Shown here in pieces: positions 26,223 to 37,440 of a stretch of 64,000 nucleotides of DNA. Positions within the stretch are counted from its first letter, which is position 1. Every line of letters begins with the position of its first letter. The position numbers and the translations under genes were made by a program. This stretch comes from Chaunax sp. Z400. Its lineage: Eukaryota; Chordata; Actinopteri; Lophiiformes; Chaunacidae. Under the pieces are notes generated by a model. The model was given only the letters and a program-made list of their open reading frames with translations, did no database searches and was not told the DNA's origin. The stretch lies in contig CM075184.1 in the NCBI GenBank assembly GCA_037577475.1, positions 31,457,094 through 31,521,093 of the forward strand, in the 5' to 3' direction.

Positions 26223-27004
26223 AAGTTAGCCTGCAAAGCCTGTTATTTTAGTGTTAGCAAAGTTACCTTGAACAAATGTGAAGAAAACACCTGGTAAGAT
26301 CCGACCAAGGCTCAGTATGCACTAACCCCTCAATCATGAACTCAACTGTTTCTGGTTTGGAAATATTTTTATGACTCTTGAGGGGGGAAAAAAGAAGCTA
26401 ATTCTATTGTTGCTTCTGTTTGTCTAATCATCCAGATATTTGCATATAAAAAGAAACTTTCATTCTGTTGCGTCTTCACCTGGTGTTAAAGTAGAAAAAG
26501 TTGTGCTGTTATGGTTTATACTGCAGCTCCAAGGCCGTCATTGAGTGCTCTCTGCAGTTTCAGCTGACATTTCATATTTAGGCATCTGGGCTCATGTAAT
26601 TTACAGAGAATCATATGATCTCTGACAAACAAGGCCTTGCTTCCCGTTTCATTTTTCTCCATTTCTTTTTCTTCAGGCCCACCTTGGCTCAAAACTATAT
26701 AAATGATAAGTGAGGACAAACTGGATCAAACTGCTGTTTCCTGGAAACAGTGGTCAAAAAGTGCATTTGGCTGACAATATGATTACAGAGAAGGTCAGCT
26801 GGGGGAGGTGACTGGTACAATCTGGTTTGAACTGAGGCAAACCAACCTAATCTGAAAAAGTGTCAGTCATTGCTTCACCTTCACAAATTAGATTAAGTTT
26901 GACTGAGTTTTAAATCCCCCAAAACATTTGGCCCAATCCCAGCTCAATTTCCAGGGCTCTCATTCCAATTCATTAAAAATTATTTAAAATAATAATTTTC
27001 TTGG

Positions 27005-27215
27005 AAAAACACCAAAAAAAGGGCATGACTATTAACTGGTTCCACCTGCCAGCCTTCATAAAAATTGGCAAGCTAATAGCCAACAATAAAGGCAGCCTCT
27101 GCCAACAGTGTATGAATGTGTGTGAAAGGGTGAATGTGGCAGGTGCTGTAAAGTGTTTTCAGGAGTGAGACCTGAAAAACCCACTTTAAATACAAGAATA
27201 TTTATTACCAATTAC
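27005..27215 (+). repeat. Retroposon-type 3' end repeat
   Basis: TGGTTCCACCTGCCAGCCTT near the start, then GTATGAATGTGTGTGAAAGG, GTGAATGTGGCAGGTGCTGT and AAAGTGTTTTCAGGAGTGAG, in the order of a common fish retroposon 3' region. Target duplication not found. Confidence 0.45.
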
Positions 27216-28225
27216 CATTTAAAGTCTTAACACATGATGTTACGTTACATTTTGCAGACCTGTGTTCTCTGTATTGATGCATCCCAGAGTGCATTGCTCA
27301 CATGAACAGAATTTTTCAGATGCTGCCTCATCATTGTGCACCAGATGCACAATAGCTGAAAGATATGCTACAGGAGCACACGCTTTAGCAAAACCAATCG
27401 CACAAATGCGTTTTTTTCTTACTGTTGCCATAAATACTTAACTGCTAGCTGACCTCAGGTCTCATAATGAACATTGAAATGCGGTTGCAGTTCAGATTTT
27501 AGGCTCAGGTTGCAAGAATGGTTCGTTTTGATATGCATGTTTATGTATGATATGTACACGTGTCTAAAAATGTATTTGTATTTGTATACGTAGCAAACAC
27601 CAATTAGCTGTATGTGTCTCAGTGTTTGTTGTGCTGGCGTTGATTTGACACTTGACATTTCAGGGTTAAGTTCCCTTTAGTTTAATTAGTTTAATCATTT
27701 TTTTGTCTCTCCAGAGCTAAACAGTGAAATGTTGGTCTTGCTGTCTGCTACATCTCATCATTTCCCTGGCTTAATTGAAACTGTCGTGCTCTTATGCTCG
27801 TTTCCAAAGCATTGAAAACAAAGCATTTATAAATGACTTCATGCCACCACATAGAAAGAGTTTTGTTTTTTTCTCTGCAAGTCTAGTGACAGAATTAGAA
27901 GTAATAAAGTCTGGACGGCTTATTTGGTCGATCTCCCTCACGCTTCCCCTCACATACAGTAGATTAAACTTCAGACGCTGCCTTTTGGCAATTAAATCTA
28001 TCAGAGAGCAGCAGAGAGCACTCTGTCAGAACTGTTCCAATAATTGCAAGTTAAATGAATATAGATTCAAAACTTTGACAACAGACAAGTTATTTTGCAA
28101 CTGGGGGACTGAAAAAAAAAGAAAAAAGAAGAGTTTCCTTCTGTCATTCCTTCTGGATCGTTTGCCTCTCCCCTCAGATGAAGAGGTACCTCTCATTTTA
28201 CTCTCCCCTTTCTTTCTGTTTACAG

Positions 28226-28300
28226 ACACATAGAGAACTGGACGGGGCTGCAGACTCTGAGAGACGTCGATATGGAGCTCTACACCGGACTACAGAGACT
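28226..28300 (+). CDS. ntrk3: ntrk3 (TrkC) LRR-region exon, 75 bp
   Basis: Coding exon of the neurotrophin-3 receptor TrkC, a cell-surface receptor tyrosine kinase of neurons. Seen: a pyrimidine-rich acceptor ending TTTACAG at 28225 and a GTGAGTG donor at 28301. The first base completes a codon from the previous exon; the next 24 codons read from HIENW to GLQR, and the last two bases (CT) begin a Leu codon finished by the next exon. VDMELYTGLQ is the TrkC sequence at the start of the ectodomain leucine-rich repeats; TrkA and TrkB differ strongly here. The 75/72/69-bp series and constant phase 2 fit the Trk LRR exon design as I remember it. N-W-T at 28236-28244 is an N-glycosylation sequon; the mammalian TrkC I remember has Arg for Thr. 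The 3a/3b paralogue is not decided. The exon is far too short to stand out as an ORF. Confidence 0.93.
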
Positions 28301-31300
28301 GTGAGTGTTGATGCTGTGATCTGGAGGGCAGCTGGGGGAGACAAGTGATGGGCACTTCGGTGTCCTACTGCGTTGTAGATGGGGTGGAAAAGGACAAGGG
28401 AACCTTTTGCACTGTTGATCTCCATTTTCCATCAGACCGCCTGCATGCTCGCTGCTCTGCTGGATGCAGCCGCAGCATCGCCAGCAACACGTCAGGATTT
28501 AATGTCCAATACTTGTCTGAATCTAACACAATCCTGGCAAATAGTCTTAGAGTATTAGAGAGGTGTGTGCAAAGCGGAGGGAATATAGGTTGTGTTTCTT
28601 ATCCTAACACAAGCTGAGGCTTAAACAAGCTTTTAATTCTCAAAAGTCACACGCTGGTGTAACAACTCCTTCGTTTTCTTAGTCACTGATCAAATAATGC
28701 TAAAAAGCAGCAGGGAAAATTGAATTAGGAGTCCCTGTTGTTCTGCTGTGATTCTTCCTCATCTCTTCACTTCTTAAACCGATGCTCTACTTCTTCCCTG
28801 CTTTGCTATGCCCTGCACCACGAAGCCTCATCCTTCACATCCCTCTCGGCCCGACACTCCTCCCTCAGCTTCCTTTTCATTTTTTTTTCTTTCTCTACAG
28901 AAAGCCATATTCTCCCTTGCCCTCCAAAGTCAGAACTGGCCTCTCCTGTGATCCTCTTGATCCTTCATCAGGAAGGCCAAGTGCAATATCTCCACCACTA
29001 AATTAGCATTTTTCTCATTACCGCCGCCTCTCTCCCTGCTGCCTGTCTGCTCGTCTGGGGATGCTGGCTCCTCCGTGGGCTTTCCCAGCGCAGGTTTCTT
29101 ATATACCTTGTGTTGTGCTTGCTGCCTAGTGGGGCAGCATCACACAAGGTAAGAGCCTCACTAGTGCAGTACAGTATCTCCAGAAGAAGAAGACTTCATT
29201 CATTAACTGTGTATTGTTTTATTCTACTGATGTTTCTGTGCTCTTATTTTAGATTTTGCATAAAGTCATCAATCTTCAAAATATCCTAAAAAAACACAGA
29301 AATTAGACTCTATTTTTTTATTTTAGAACTGTCCTCTCCAATCTAACAACACAAATCTGTTATAAAATATAGGGTCATTTTAGGCAATTTACTGTCACCT
29401 TACAGTATAAGTCTGGTTATATTGTATATGTTTAAAGATCAGATTAAAATGCCTTCCTCATCTTGTCTTTGGTACTCACATCCAGGACCCCCAGCACCTG
29501 CTGGGTGATTTTGTCAAACGCTACTCAAATAGGAGTAAATGCAGCCATTTTCAGGACTTTTTTTTTCAGCTGTGGAATAAAACACATTTTACAGCGTAAG
29601 ACGTTGTATGTGGGTCAACATAAACTACAGTGTATTCATGGTAATGACGGCGCATGTGACCCAGTGCAACAGTCCACTTCATGATGTCTTTTTAACATTT
29701 GTTGGATAAGAATGGAGCTTTGTTCAATCCTGTGCCACTTCTAATCTCTAACAGGGATGTTAGTTTATTGTGTATTTTTGCAGGGGCAGTGCACAGTTAA
29801 AAGTAATTGCACCAGAGTTGGCTTGTAGCTAATTTTGTTTATTCATTTTTTTAGCTTTCTTTCTTTTCTTTTTTTCCCCAGCTTTTTAGCTTGTAGCTAA
29901 TTTACATCTGTAGTCCCTGGGCAGGTAGGTAGACAAAAACAACCACAAAACAGCAGATACACTACATAAAACAGTACAATATGTAAAAGTCTGTCAGTGT
30001 GAGATAATAAATAGAATCAGCAGCCTATAATAAATACAACAAGTGCAAGGTAATCATTGGTGGTGACACTTTTGTGCTGATTTTAGCCAAAGAAACGCTG
30101 CAAAGCTGCCAGAGTCTCTAATGTTTGTGGGGATGGAATTCCACTTTTCCAATTCTCTAACCGTGAAAACAGATTAACCAAAGGTTTTTATGAAGTCTTT
30201 TATCTAGTTTCCATTCAACAGATTTTTTTTTTTAATAAAAAAGGAAGAAGAAAAAGGCAGTGGCATATCTTTCAAGGTAGTTCAATTGTTATGGTCAAAT
30301 GCTGTAACCTTGTTGTTGCCTCTAAATGACACAAAGATCACACAAACCCTTGATTATTCCTTCAATGAAAGGAAGTCTGGGCACAAACACTAAAAACTTG
30401 TTTAAAACCTCACATTAAATGCTGCATCTGTGAAATCATCACTGTTTACAGAGAGGGTTGTGTTCAATGTTACATGCTTTTGCTTATATCTAGAGTGTAA
30501 TAAAAGTAAAATTATGTCTACGTGACTTATCATAACTTTCCTAAGGGCCCCCAAAAACCCTCTCAGACACACTTGAAGGCACCACAGGCCCACTGGGAAT
30601 AACTGTGGGCTGATGAAAAGCCACATCCTAGTCAAAAAAACACACAGGCATGATCGGATTTCTGGGAGGTAATTGGCACCAACAGCTGCGAATAATCCAC
30701 ACGCTGCATTATGAGGCAGCCACTGGTAACGTCAGTGACTTCTCCAGAGAGAGACATCTGTGATTACAAGATTAGAATTCATTACCAATGGAGCCCAGAA
30801 CAGTGGTTCCTAAACTGGGGCACTGGGAATTCCAGTCCTCTTTGAGAAGATTCCATTGGGCCCCCAGCAAAATGAAGATCCATTTAATTCCTCAGATTTT
30901 CTTTTTTTTTCTTCCACTCCATGGAAGTTCACACAATGAGTGAATGCAGTAGAATGCATGCTCTAATCAGAGGTTTCATTTACTTTATTGTGAAGTCACA
31001 GATGTTCTCAAATCTCTCATTAAACTGGGGTTCTATTGGAATAGACAAGAAACTATTCTGATTTGTTGCATGTCTTGAAATGCATCAGTATTGCATTATT
31101 GTTTCCTTAATATGAGATCAGTAATTCTATGCATTTAAACCTGGATTATCTGCAGTGTTATTCAATGAAATAAGGGAAATGAACAAGGCGAGGAGCACAG
31201 AAGCACAAGTAGAATACAAGGCAGCAAGAAGAAGGAGGGAAAACAGAAGAAAAAAATGATGCAGTTACACGATCACAGCACAGTGAGACTGTGAGGATGC

Positions 31301-31378
31301 ATTTACATGCTAGGAGAAAAAAGAGTACATTTGCATAGATGGTTTCTTCACAGCCACATGTGTATTTTATCATTTCAG
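28301..31378 (+). other. ntrk3: ntrk3 intron between first and second LRR exons
   Basis: A 3078-bp phase-2 intron bounded by GTGAGT and TTTCAG. It is mostly plain sequence. A one-ended repeat-like start (a sequence beginning CAGTGGTTCCTAAACTGGGG) lies near 30804, resembling hAT-type ends, but I could not find a matching second end. T-rich runs occur near 29555-29565 and 30221-30232. No RNA gene or hidden exon is supported. Confidence 0.9.
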
Positions 31379-31450
31379 AACCATCATGAATTGCAACCTG
31401 AAGGTGATCCAGCCTCGTGCGTTCGCTCAGAACCCACACCTACGCTACAT
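31379..31450 (+). CDS. ntrk3: ntrk3 (TrkC) LRR exon, 72 bp
   Basis: Second TrkC leucine-rich-repeat exon in the window. Seen: acceptor TTTCAG ending at 31378 and donor GTGAGTAA at 31451. The first base (A) joins the CT of the upstream exon to make Leu; 23 full codons follow, and the terminal AT is completed by A from the downstream exon to give Ile. IQPRAFAQNPHLRY is nearly identical to mammalian TrkC (one K-to-Q change) and unlike TrkA or TrkB. The length is exactly 24 codon equivalents, one LRR unit. The segment before it, TIMNCNLKV, diverges more from the mammalian form and carries a Cys at 31392-31394. The 3.1-kb intron before it and the 32-kb intron after it are both phase 2, so skipping the exon would keep the frame. 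No stop or frameshift is seen. Confidence 0.95.
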
Positions 31451-32011
31451 GTGAGTAAATATTCAATCCTTAACAACCATGTTTTTTCCCGTGCCTTAAA
31501 AAAAAAAGAAAAAAAAGAAGAAATTATTACGATCTGCAATGCTTGACAGCTTGTAGTGTATGGTTAAAGATGAATTAGCATCCAGCGGAAGATGATGCAG
31601 TCGAGAGCGACTGGCTTTGGGGAAAATTGTGGCTGCACATCTTAAATGAGACATCCATTATTTGGCCTGGATAATTGGATTCCTATCTGCCCTGGCTCTT
31701 TGTGCTTCGGCAGAGCAACATGCCAAAGATGCAGTTCCATTTAGCCTGCACTTGCCAAATGGACAATTTGTGCAGGAGGCCGAGCATCAGAGAGCAGGCG
31801 AAGAAAAAGGTAATTTCTTTAACAAAGGCTGATGTGTCACCCCGTATGACAGCCTGTTATTCGCCAATTTTCCAGGAGTAAACATGGTGAGGAACTCGAC
31901 CACCGTCTTTTTACCTAAACACATTGCCATTTGCAATTTCCGCTTGCCAGATGAGAGGCAGATTGGTTTCTCTTTTACTTCAGTGGATTACTGCGCATGT
32001 TTGTGCTTTGC

Positions 32012-32013
<2 letters not shown>

Positions 32014-32094
<81 letters not shown>
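32014..32094. repeat. (GT)n then (GA)n microsatellite
   Basis: About 36 GT units to 32086, followed by a short GA run. Confidence 0.95.
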
Positions 32095-33713
32095 CAGCAG
32101 GGGGGCGGATATAGGAAGCAGTATTCGAGAAACTTAGTCTTGTCCTGTTAGTGAAGCAGAATTATCACATTTATTTTGAAGTATGAGCTGTATTTTGGGC
32201 GTCCCATTGTACTGCATGTCGCTGGGTGCACACACTGTGGTGCAAGTGTGCAGAATTCTTCAACTTAGGAATTTGGCGATGCTAATCAAGCTAATCAACA
32301 TTTAATTGAAGTTATTTAAATCCCCTCTTGACTTCATTTTTTTCTCTCTCTATTCTTAAGATGGAATTGTTAACTCAAGGCTGTAACCTTCCTCCCTTCG
32401 CCTTGTAGAAAATATCTATGTGTGGTACGGATCCAAAATGCTCAAGAGGATGATGATGCCTTTACTGATGATGAATTTACGACATTTTCTCTTCAACATG
32501 GAGGCATTTACAGTCAGTGAAAAGCCCGCCCCCAGAAAGTCCAAGAGCCTCTTTTGTGGTCTTGTTAATGCAGATGAGTGGTTGCTAGGTGACACTGACA
32601 ATGATGATGTCAAAGAAGATTAATTATTATGCCTAAGCTTAGCCTCAGAAGGCCGACCTCATTGATGTCTGTGTCAGAGAAGTCTGCTCAAAGCCTGGGC
32701 CGTCACATGCTCAACCGGCGGCTCTTTTGTGAGGAGAATTGAAGCTCTGTCACCAAACAGGCTTCATCAAACGCACTGAAGACATCATTGATCACATGTG
32801 TTGTAAACCGTGTGACTGTTATTATCACCCACGCATTGTGTTTTCATCATGCATTATCTTGCATGTACACATGCTTTTCTTTTCTTGTCTGTCTAATCTG
32901 CCTAATTGAAGGTAGCGATGGCTCTGAGTTACCCTTCATCTGAGAACTGACTATTCAATTTCATCTTATCATATTTAAGAATAATAGGACCAACAGGCTC
33001 TAATTGACCAACAACATTTCCATGTTTTCATCATAAATAAAAGGACATTATTTTAGCCTGATAGCATCCATGCGCCCATAAAGACCACATTTAAGGACAG
33101 CATGAAGGAAAGAAAACGTTAGACAACTTTTCAACAGATTTGCTGGTAAGAAAAGAGGAGCTGGTTCGAGTTCACACATTCAAGTGGTAAATCTGTAAAA
33201 CGGTAAACTACAAAGCGTATTGCGTGACAACAGGAAGCTTGACACTGTAGCAACATTAAAGAAGAATAAATTGTTTTTGGTCTGTAACATTTATCTGATC
33301 AATTATTGATGATGAACTGGTGCATTTCTGCGATATCGAAGTGCTCTGTCTCTGTAATTTTGTCTACGCTGTTTTGTACTCACTTACCAGAGCTTGAAGA
33401 AAATGAGAATTTACACAACAGTGTGACAAACATCAACTGCTGTTTACAGAGTGGCACTAATTAGATTAGTTCTCCCACACAGCTCTGGGATCAGCTATAG
33501 TCATGTTACTGTTATAATCCAGTCAGGGTGACTGGTCAGAAAGCATTTGTATTTAATTATGTGTTTATAACAATATGATTTAATAGCAGGCATTGTTTAA
33601 AGTTAGAGCTTCAAAATGTGTCGGTATAATATTTCTTCATCCAATTAGTGTGAGTCACAGCCCAGTGTTCTTTGTGCGGGGCTTGTTATTGTGCAACAAG
33701 CTGATTATGTATA

Positions 33714-33745
33714 CATATATATATATAATATATATTATTTATATA
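33714..33745. repeat. Short AT-rich microsatellite
   Basis: ATACATATATATATATAATA and neighbouring TA units. Confidence 0.7.
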
Positions 33746-35301
33746 TCTCTCTATATGTCTCTATGAGGCGACCTCTGTGGACACACTTTATTCTATTGGA
33801 ACCCAGAATAAACCTAATTACAGTATATCATATTCTGACAGTACTTTATTGTGATCAGCAAGATGTAGGTCCATAAAAGGAGGTGCACACAGTATATTTT
33901 CAATAACCCTGCAGCTTGCTGATGCATCTATGAGCAAGAGACAGCAGAACCTCTCATGTTCTTCTAAGACAACTGAGATGTGAATATAAGCTGAATGACA
34001 TAAAGGTAAATATAAACTGTGTAAGGCATTACAAAGCTCTAGAATGTGATGAACTCTCCAGCATTCAATGTGTGTAACAAACACTCATGACACAAATATT
34101 TGACTTTGAATTGGCGTTCTTGCAAGCTGCAAATAGGAAATCAACAAACTGCTGTGTTTACTTTTGAAACACCTCGCTGATGCTTTTCCGGTGAATGAGT
34201 TGCAATTTGTGTTACCAGCTGCAATCGGAAACCACAGTAATTGCAAGCAGCCAGTAGGCAGAGTCAGAGGTCACAGTATAAATATGACAGAGATGGGCAC
34301 GTAATTAATGAGGGAAACAACAGGTTATATATTACATTCTGCATATAGACTCTTGAAGATAAGGTTGTTCATTGTCTGTGACCATATCTGCAGCCCAGAA
34401 ACCTTATTTTCTGCGTTTTAAAAAGAAAAGAAAGATCAAAATTTAGTTATATGACTAAATAACATATTTTTTATTTGACATTGTATTTTGTTGGAATGTG
34501 GCCATAATATGTGAGAAATGGGATAATACACTCTAAACCTGTACAGACATATATAATAAAATAGACTACATAAGCAAAACCTAAATTATCGGCCTAAGTT
34601 TTATATCTTTTTTATTTAATATTAATATGAAAACTTTTCTCTAGTTAAGCAATTTGGAAATATTTCCATGAGATATCTATTTAAAAAACAGACCACTCAT
34701 CAAGTTAGCATATTACTGAGTTTGTGTGTCAGTGGCACCAAGTGACACAGCTGTAAATCCCATCTCAACCAAAGCTGTGGCTGGAGAAACGGATGAAACG
34801 ACCTTGAACCGCTTAAGTACCATAAAGGGACAATAAAGAAACAATCAGTAATATTTTGAACTGTCTTTGCAGGAAATGACTACAATAAATCTACAGTTAC
34901 ATCAATGGCTGCTGAGATTTGAACACTCCTGAACAGGCAGTCATGTCTGGACTCTGTGGTTTATTTCATGCATGTCCAGCCTCTGCAGCCATGATGACCC
35001 AACAAACCAGTAAACTGCTTTTGGACGTCCAAAGCACAATTATATTTGCGTACGGATGGGAGAACATACAGTTACTAGACAACAAGGAAATATAGATGGA
35101 TTTCACATCTTATTTTTTACACCACAAAACAAAGTAAAGTAATCCAGTAATAGGTCTTTGTTATCTGTAGGCTTTAATATTATAGAACATGTTTACTCAT
35201 AGATTAGGCTGGAGGCTGAGATGAGTTTGGCAGTGTTACAGTCTCTTATTTGTGTCATTAACATCTAACTTAAAAGTAAATCAGTATTTGTTGGTGGAAT
35301 G

Positions 35302-35597
35302 CAAGGGATCCCAAAATTTTCACCCTCTGACCCCCAAAATATCGGTGCCAGAGACTCGGGGGGGCTCTACCGTCCAAGGAGGTGTGTGAGGCAAACAAAC
35401 ATGAAGCGCACCTGCACTAATGAGAGGCTTATCCAAACACACACACGTTTTTATTTGCATGTTTTTATTTTAAATTTAACTCCTATTTTTCTTTTGTAAC
35501 AATTATGGCTAAAAATAGACTATTTCTAGTTATTTTTTAAATTTAATTTGATTTCTGGAAGTCTTGCGTATCGCGGCACCACCTTTAGGAACCCCTG
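35302..35597. mobile_element. Second hAT-like MITE candidate
   Basis: A 296-bp segment starting CAAGGGATCCCAAAATTTTC and ending CACCTTTAGGAACCCCTG. The reverse complement of the end (CAGGGGTTCCTAAAGGTG) matches the start imperfectly, as in old hAT elements. The flanking 8-mers GTGGAATG (35294-35301) and GTGTATTG (35598-35605) agree at 6 of 8 positions. No transposase is present. This is a decayed copy, and the duplication is suggestive only. Confidence 0.55.
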
Positions 35598-36939
35598 GTG
35601 TATTGGATATTTTGTGATATGTCCCTCAGTTTATAGAGCTGTGTGCTGTATTTACCTCAGACGACCAAGAAAAAAGGCTGTAGGTAATGTAGTTGATGCA
35701 AAGAATGATTTTACATATTAAAACTACATAATTATAGGATGTGTATATGTATGCATATGTGTGTGTTTGTGTATTGTCTTTGTCTTTGTCATTTCTGTCT
35801 CATTCCCACCCTCTTTTTCTCTATTTTCAGTTGACTGTAAATAAACCCAGTGAATCACAGTGTTGCTCATTAGGAGGATTAAATGGACATTAACAGATGG
35901 CTTGGAAGGAAATAAATATTAATGTAAACTTGGGTAATGCCGCATTTGGTTAAGTGATCAGCAAAGCCGATAACGATCTGCTCTCTCTACACAGATTCGT
36001 TCATTTCCCGCTCTTACTCTCTTTATTGCAAACATACTAGAATAGCAACACAACTGTACTCACAATTGTGTTAGTCAGTAGCACAGTTTCTGTTACTTTT
36101 GTACTTTTGTTAGTTTTTCTGCCTCTTGAAAATAGCCCCTCACTGCAGGATTATGCCCCAACAGTTTGAAATGCACCACATGACATCCAGGCTTTGGTTG
36201 AGGACATGCATTCATAAATACTTCCTGCATTACATGCATGTGTTTTTCACCAGTGACCCCTAAAACAGCTTGATTCACTTTACTGTATTGGCCTGCATAT
36301 TTAAAAATGTTGATCACATGACAATTATAACCCAAAACCACTTTTTGGGAAAAAAAAAAAATTCGGAATACATGAAACATAATGAGAGCAGTGCTGCTGG
36401 GAAAAGGTTCCCTGATATAAAATCGTCTTTTCTTTCTTAAAATTCAAACATTAACTTCTCATGATGTAAGTCACGTACTCACTCATTACCGTCAGGCTCC
36501 TGAGATGATCAGAATGGATTTATTTTGCAGTAAAGCATTTTATCTTTTTGTCTTTCTAAACTCATTATGATGATATTCTGTGGCAGCTGCATGTCTTTGC
36601 CGATTGACGGATGAGTCTGTCTGTGGTTTGTTTCTGCAGTTAAGACTAACTTGTGTTTTTAATTTCCTGCGGGGCATCAAAACATGTCGCACAAGCTCTC
36701 AGAAACTCTCTGGGTTAAAATGGGCTAACGGTGATTAAGTCTAAAAGACAAATGATAAATGGACTCTAAGAAACCTGTTAGCCTTGAAACATTAAAGCTA
36801 AAAACAACCCATAATACATACAAAGTTGTGGATGCAGGAACTGTTTTCCTTGGAGGAGGTAGACGATCTATGAGGAGCCTTCGAGTTCCTTACTTAATGC
36901 ATCCAAGTGACATTTCTAGCAACAGCTCTCTTCATCAGA

Positions 36940-36979
36940 CTATATATATATATATATATATATACATATACCATATATA
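36940..36979. repeat. (TA)n microsatellite
   Basis: About 12 TA units and a diverged ATACATATACCATATATAC end. Confidence 0.9.
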
Positions 36980-37309
36980 CACATGCAAACAGTCACATGA
37001 TAGTCATGTTGATAAATTCTATAATGGTATAAACATTTAAATGTGTTCATAAATACATGCATGGGGCCCATATACAAATACACAGTCAAATACAACACTC
37101 TAATAATTTCCCCAATCAAGCAGACAAATCAAAAAACAAAAAAAGCAAACTATACATTAATAAATAAAAGATGATTTCATAGAGATAGTGTTCTTAACCT
37201 TTAATCCTAATTAATGTTTTATCTTGTTAATCATTAAAAAAAGAAAAAGGTGTAAAGAAGGGAGTTTAGAGCAGTGACTTTCTGGAGTTTCGGCGATATT
37301 GCTGCTCTA

Positions 37310-37440
37310 TTTTTTGCCCTTTCTCCCTGTTTCCAGTCTTTGTGTTAAGCTAATGTAACTGGCATCTCCATATTTAGCATACAGATATAAAAGTGGCATG
37401 AAGGTGGTATCATTCTTATAACATGACTCTGCAAGAACGA
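37310..37440 (+). repeat. Fragment of AGCTAGCCTG-type fish repeat
   Basis: TTTCTCCCTGTTTCCAGTCT then GTTAAGCTAATGTAACTGGC and CAGATATAAAAGTGGCATGA correspond to the same family as 60740-61235. Truncated and diverged. Confidence 0.5.

Larger units (their letters stand above)
1..28225 (+). other. ntrk3: ntrk3 upstream intron (3' part), partial
   Basis: Non-coding sequence before the first recognised exon, taken as one phase-2 intron because no N-terminal TrkC exon (signal peptide plus CPxxCxC cap) is seen in any + strand frame. Repeats listed separately include hAT-like elements, a LINE remnant, SINE-like and retroposon pieces, and CA, GT, AT and TATCC arrays. Stretches 556-2340, 2570-7000, 8250-9560, 10870-12690, 13150-15690, 17900-19690, 21180-24060 and 24690-27000 are AT-rich with poly-A/T or poly-C runs (for example 1481-1498, 3247-3272, 6861-6872, 7013-7028, 23614-23624, and a GA run at 25404-25424), and I see nothing coding in them. 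Enhancers or conserved elements may be present but cannot be told from one sequence. That it is a single intron is inference. Confidence 0.8.

Noticed and set aside
1..28225. Search for the TrkC N-terminal exon (signal peptide and CPxxCxC cap)
   Set aside because: No + strand frame in this stretch shows a signal peptide followed by that cysteine pattern, so the exon is taken to lie upstream.
27775..28233. 152-codon + strand frame overlapping the first exon
   Set aside because: It runs in a different frame from the TrkC exon and stops inside it; composition is intronic and no domain is recognised.
30804..30870. Complete hAT element starting CAGTGGTTCCTAAACTGGGG
   Set aside because: No matching inverted end or 8-bp duplication was found downstream; only a fragment at best.
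32399..32623. Possible exon after an AG near 32407 with a 67-codon frame
   Set aside because: No TrkC or other recognised sequence, no convincing donor, and it lies in an intron where the exon series is already continuous.
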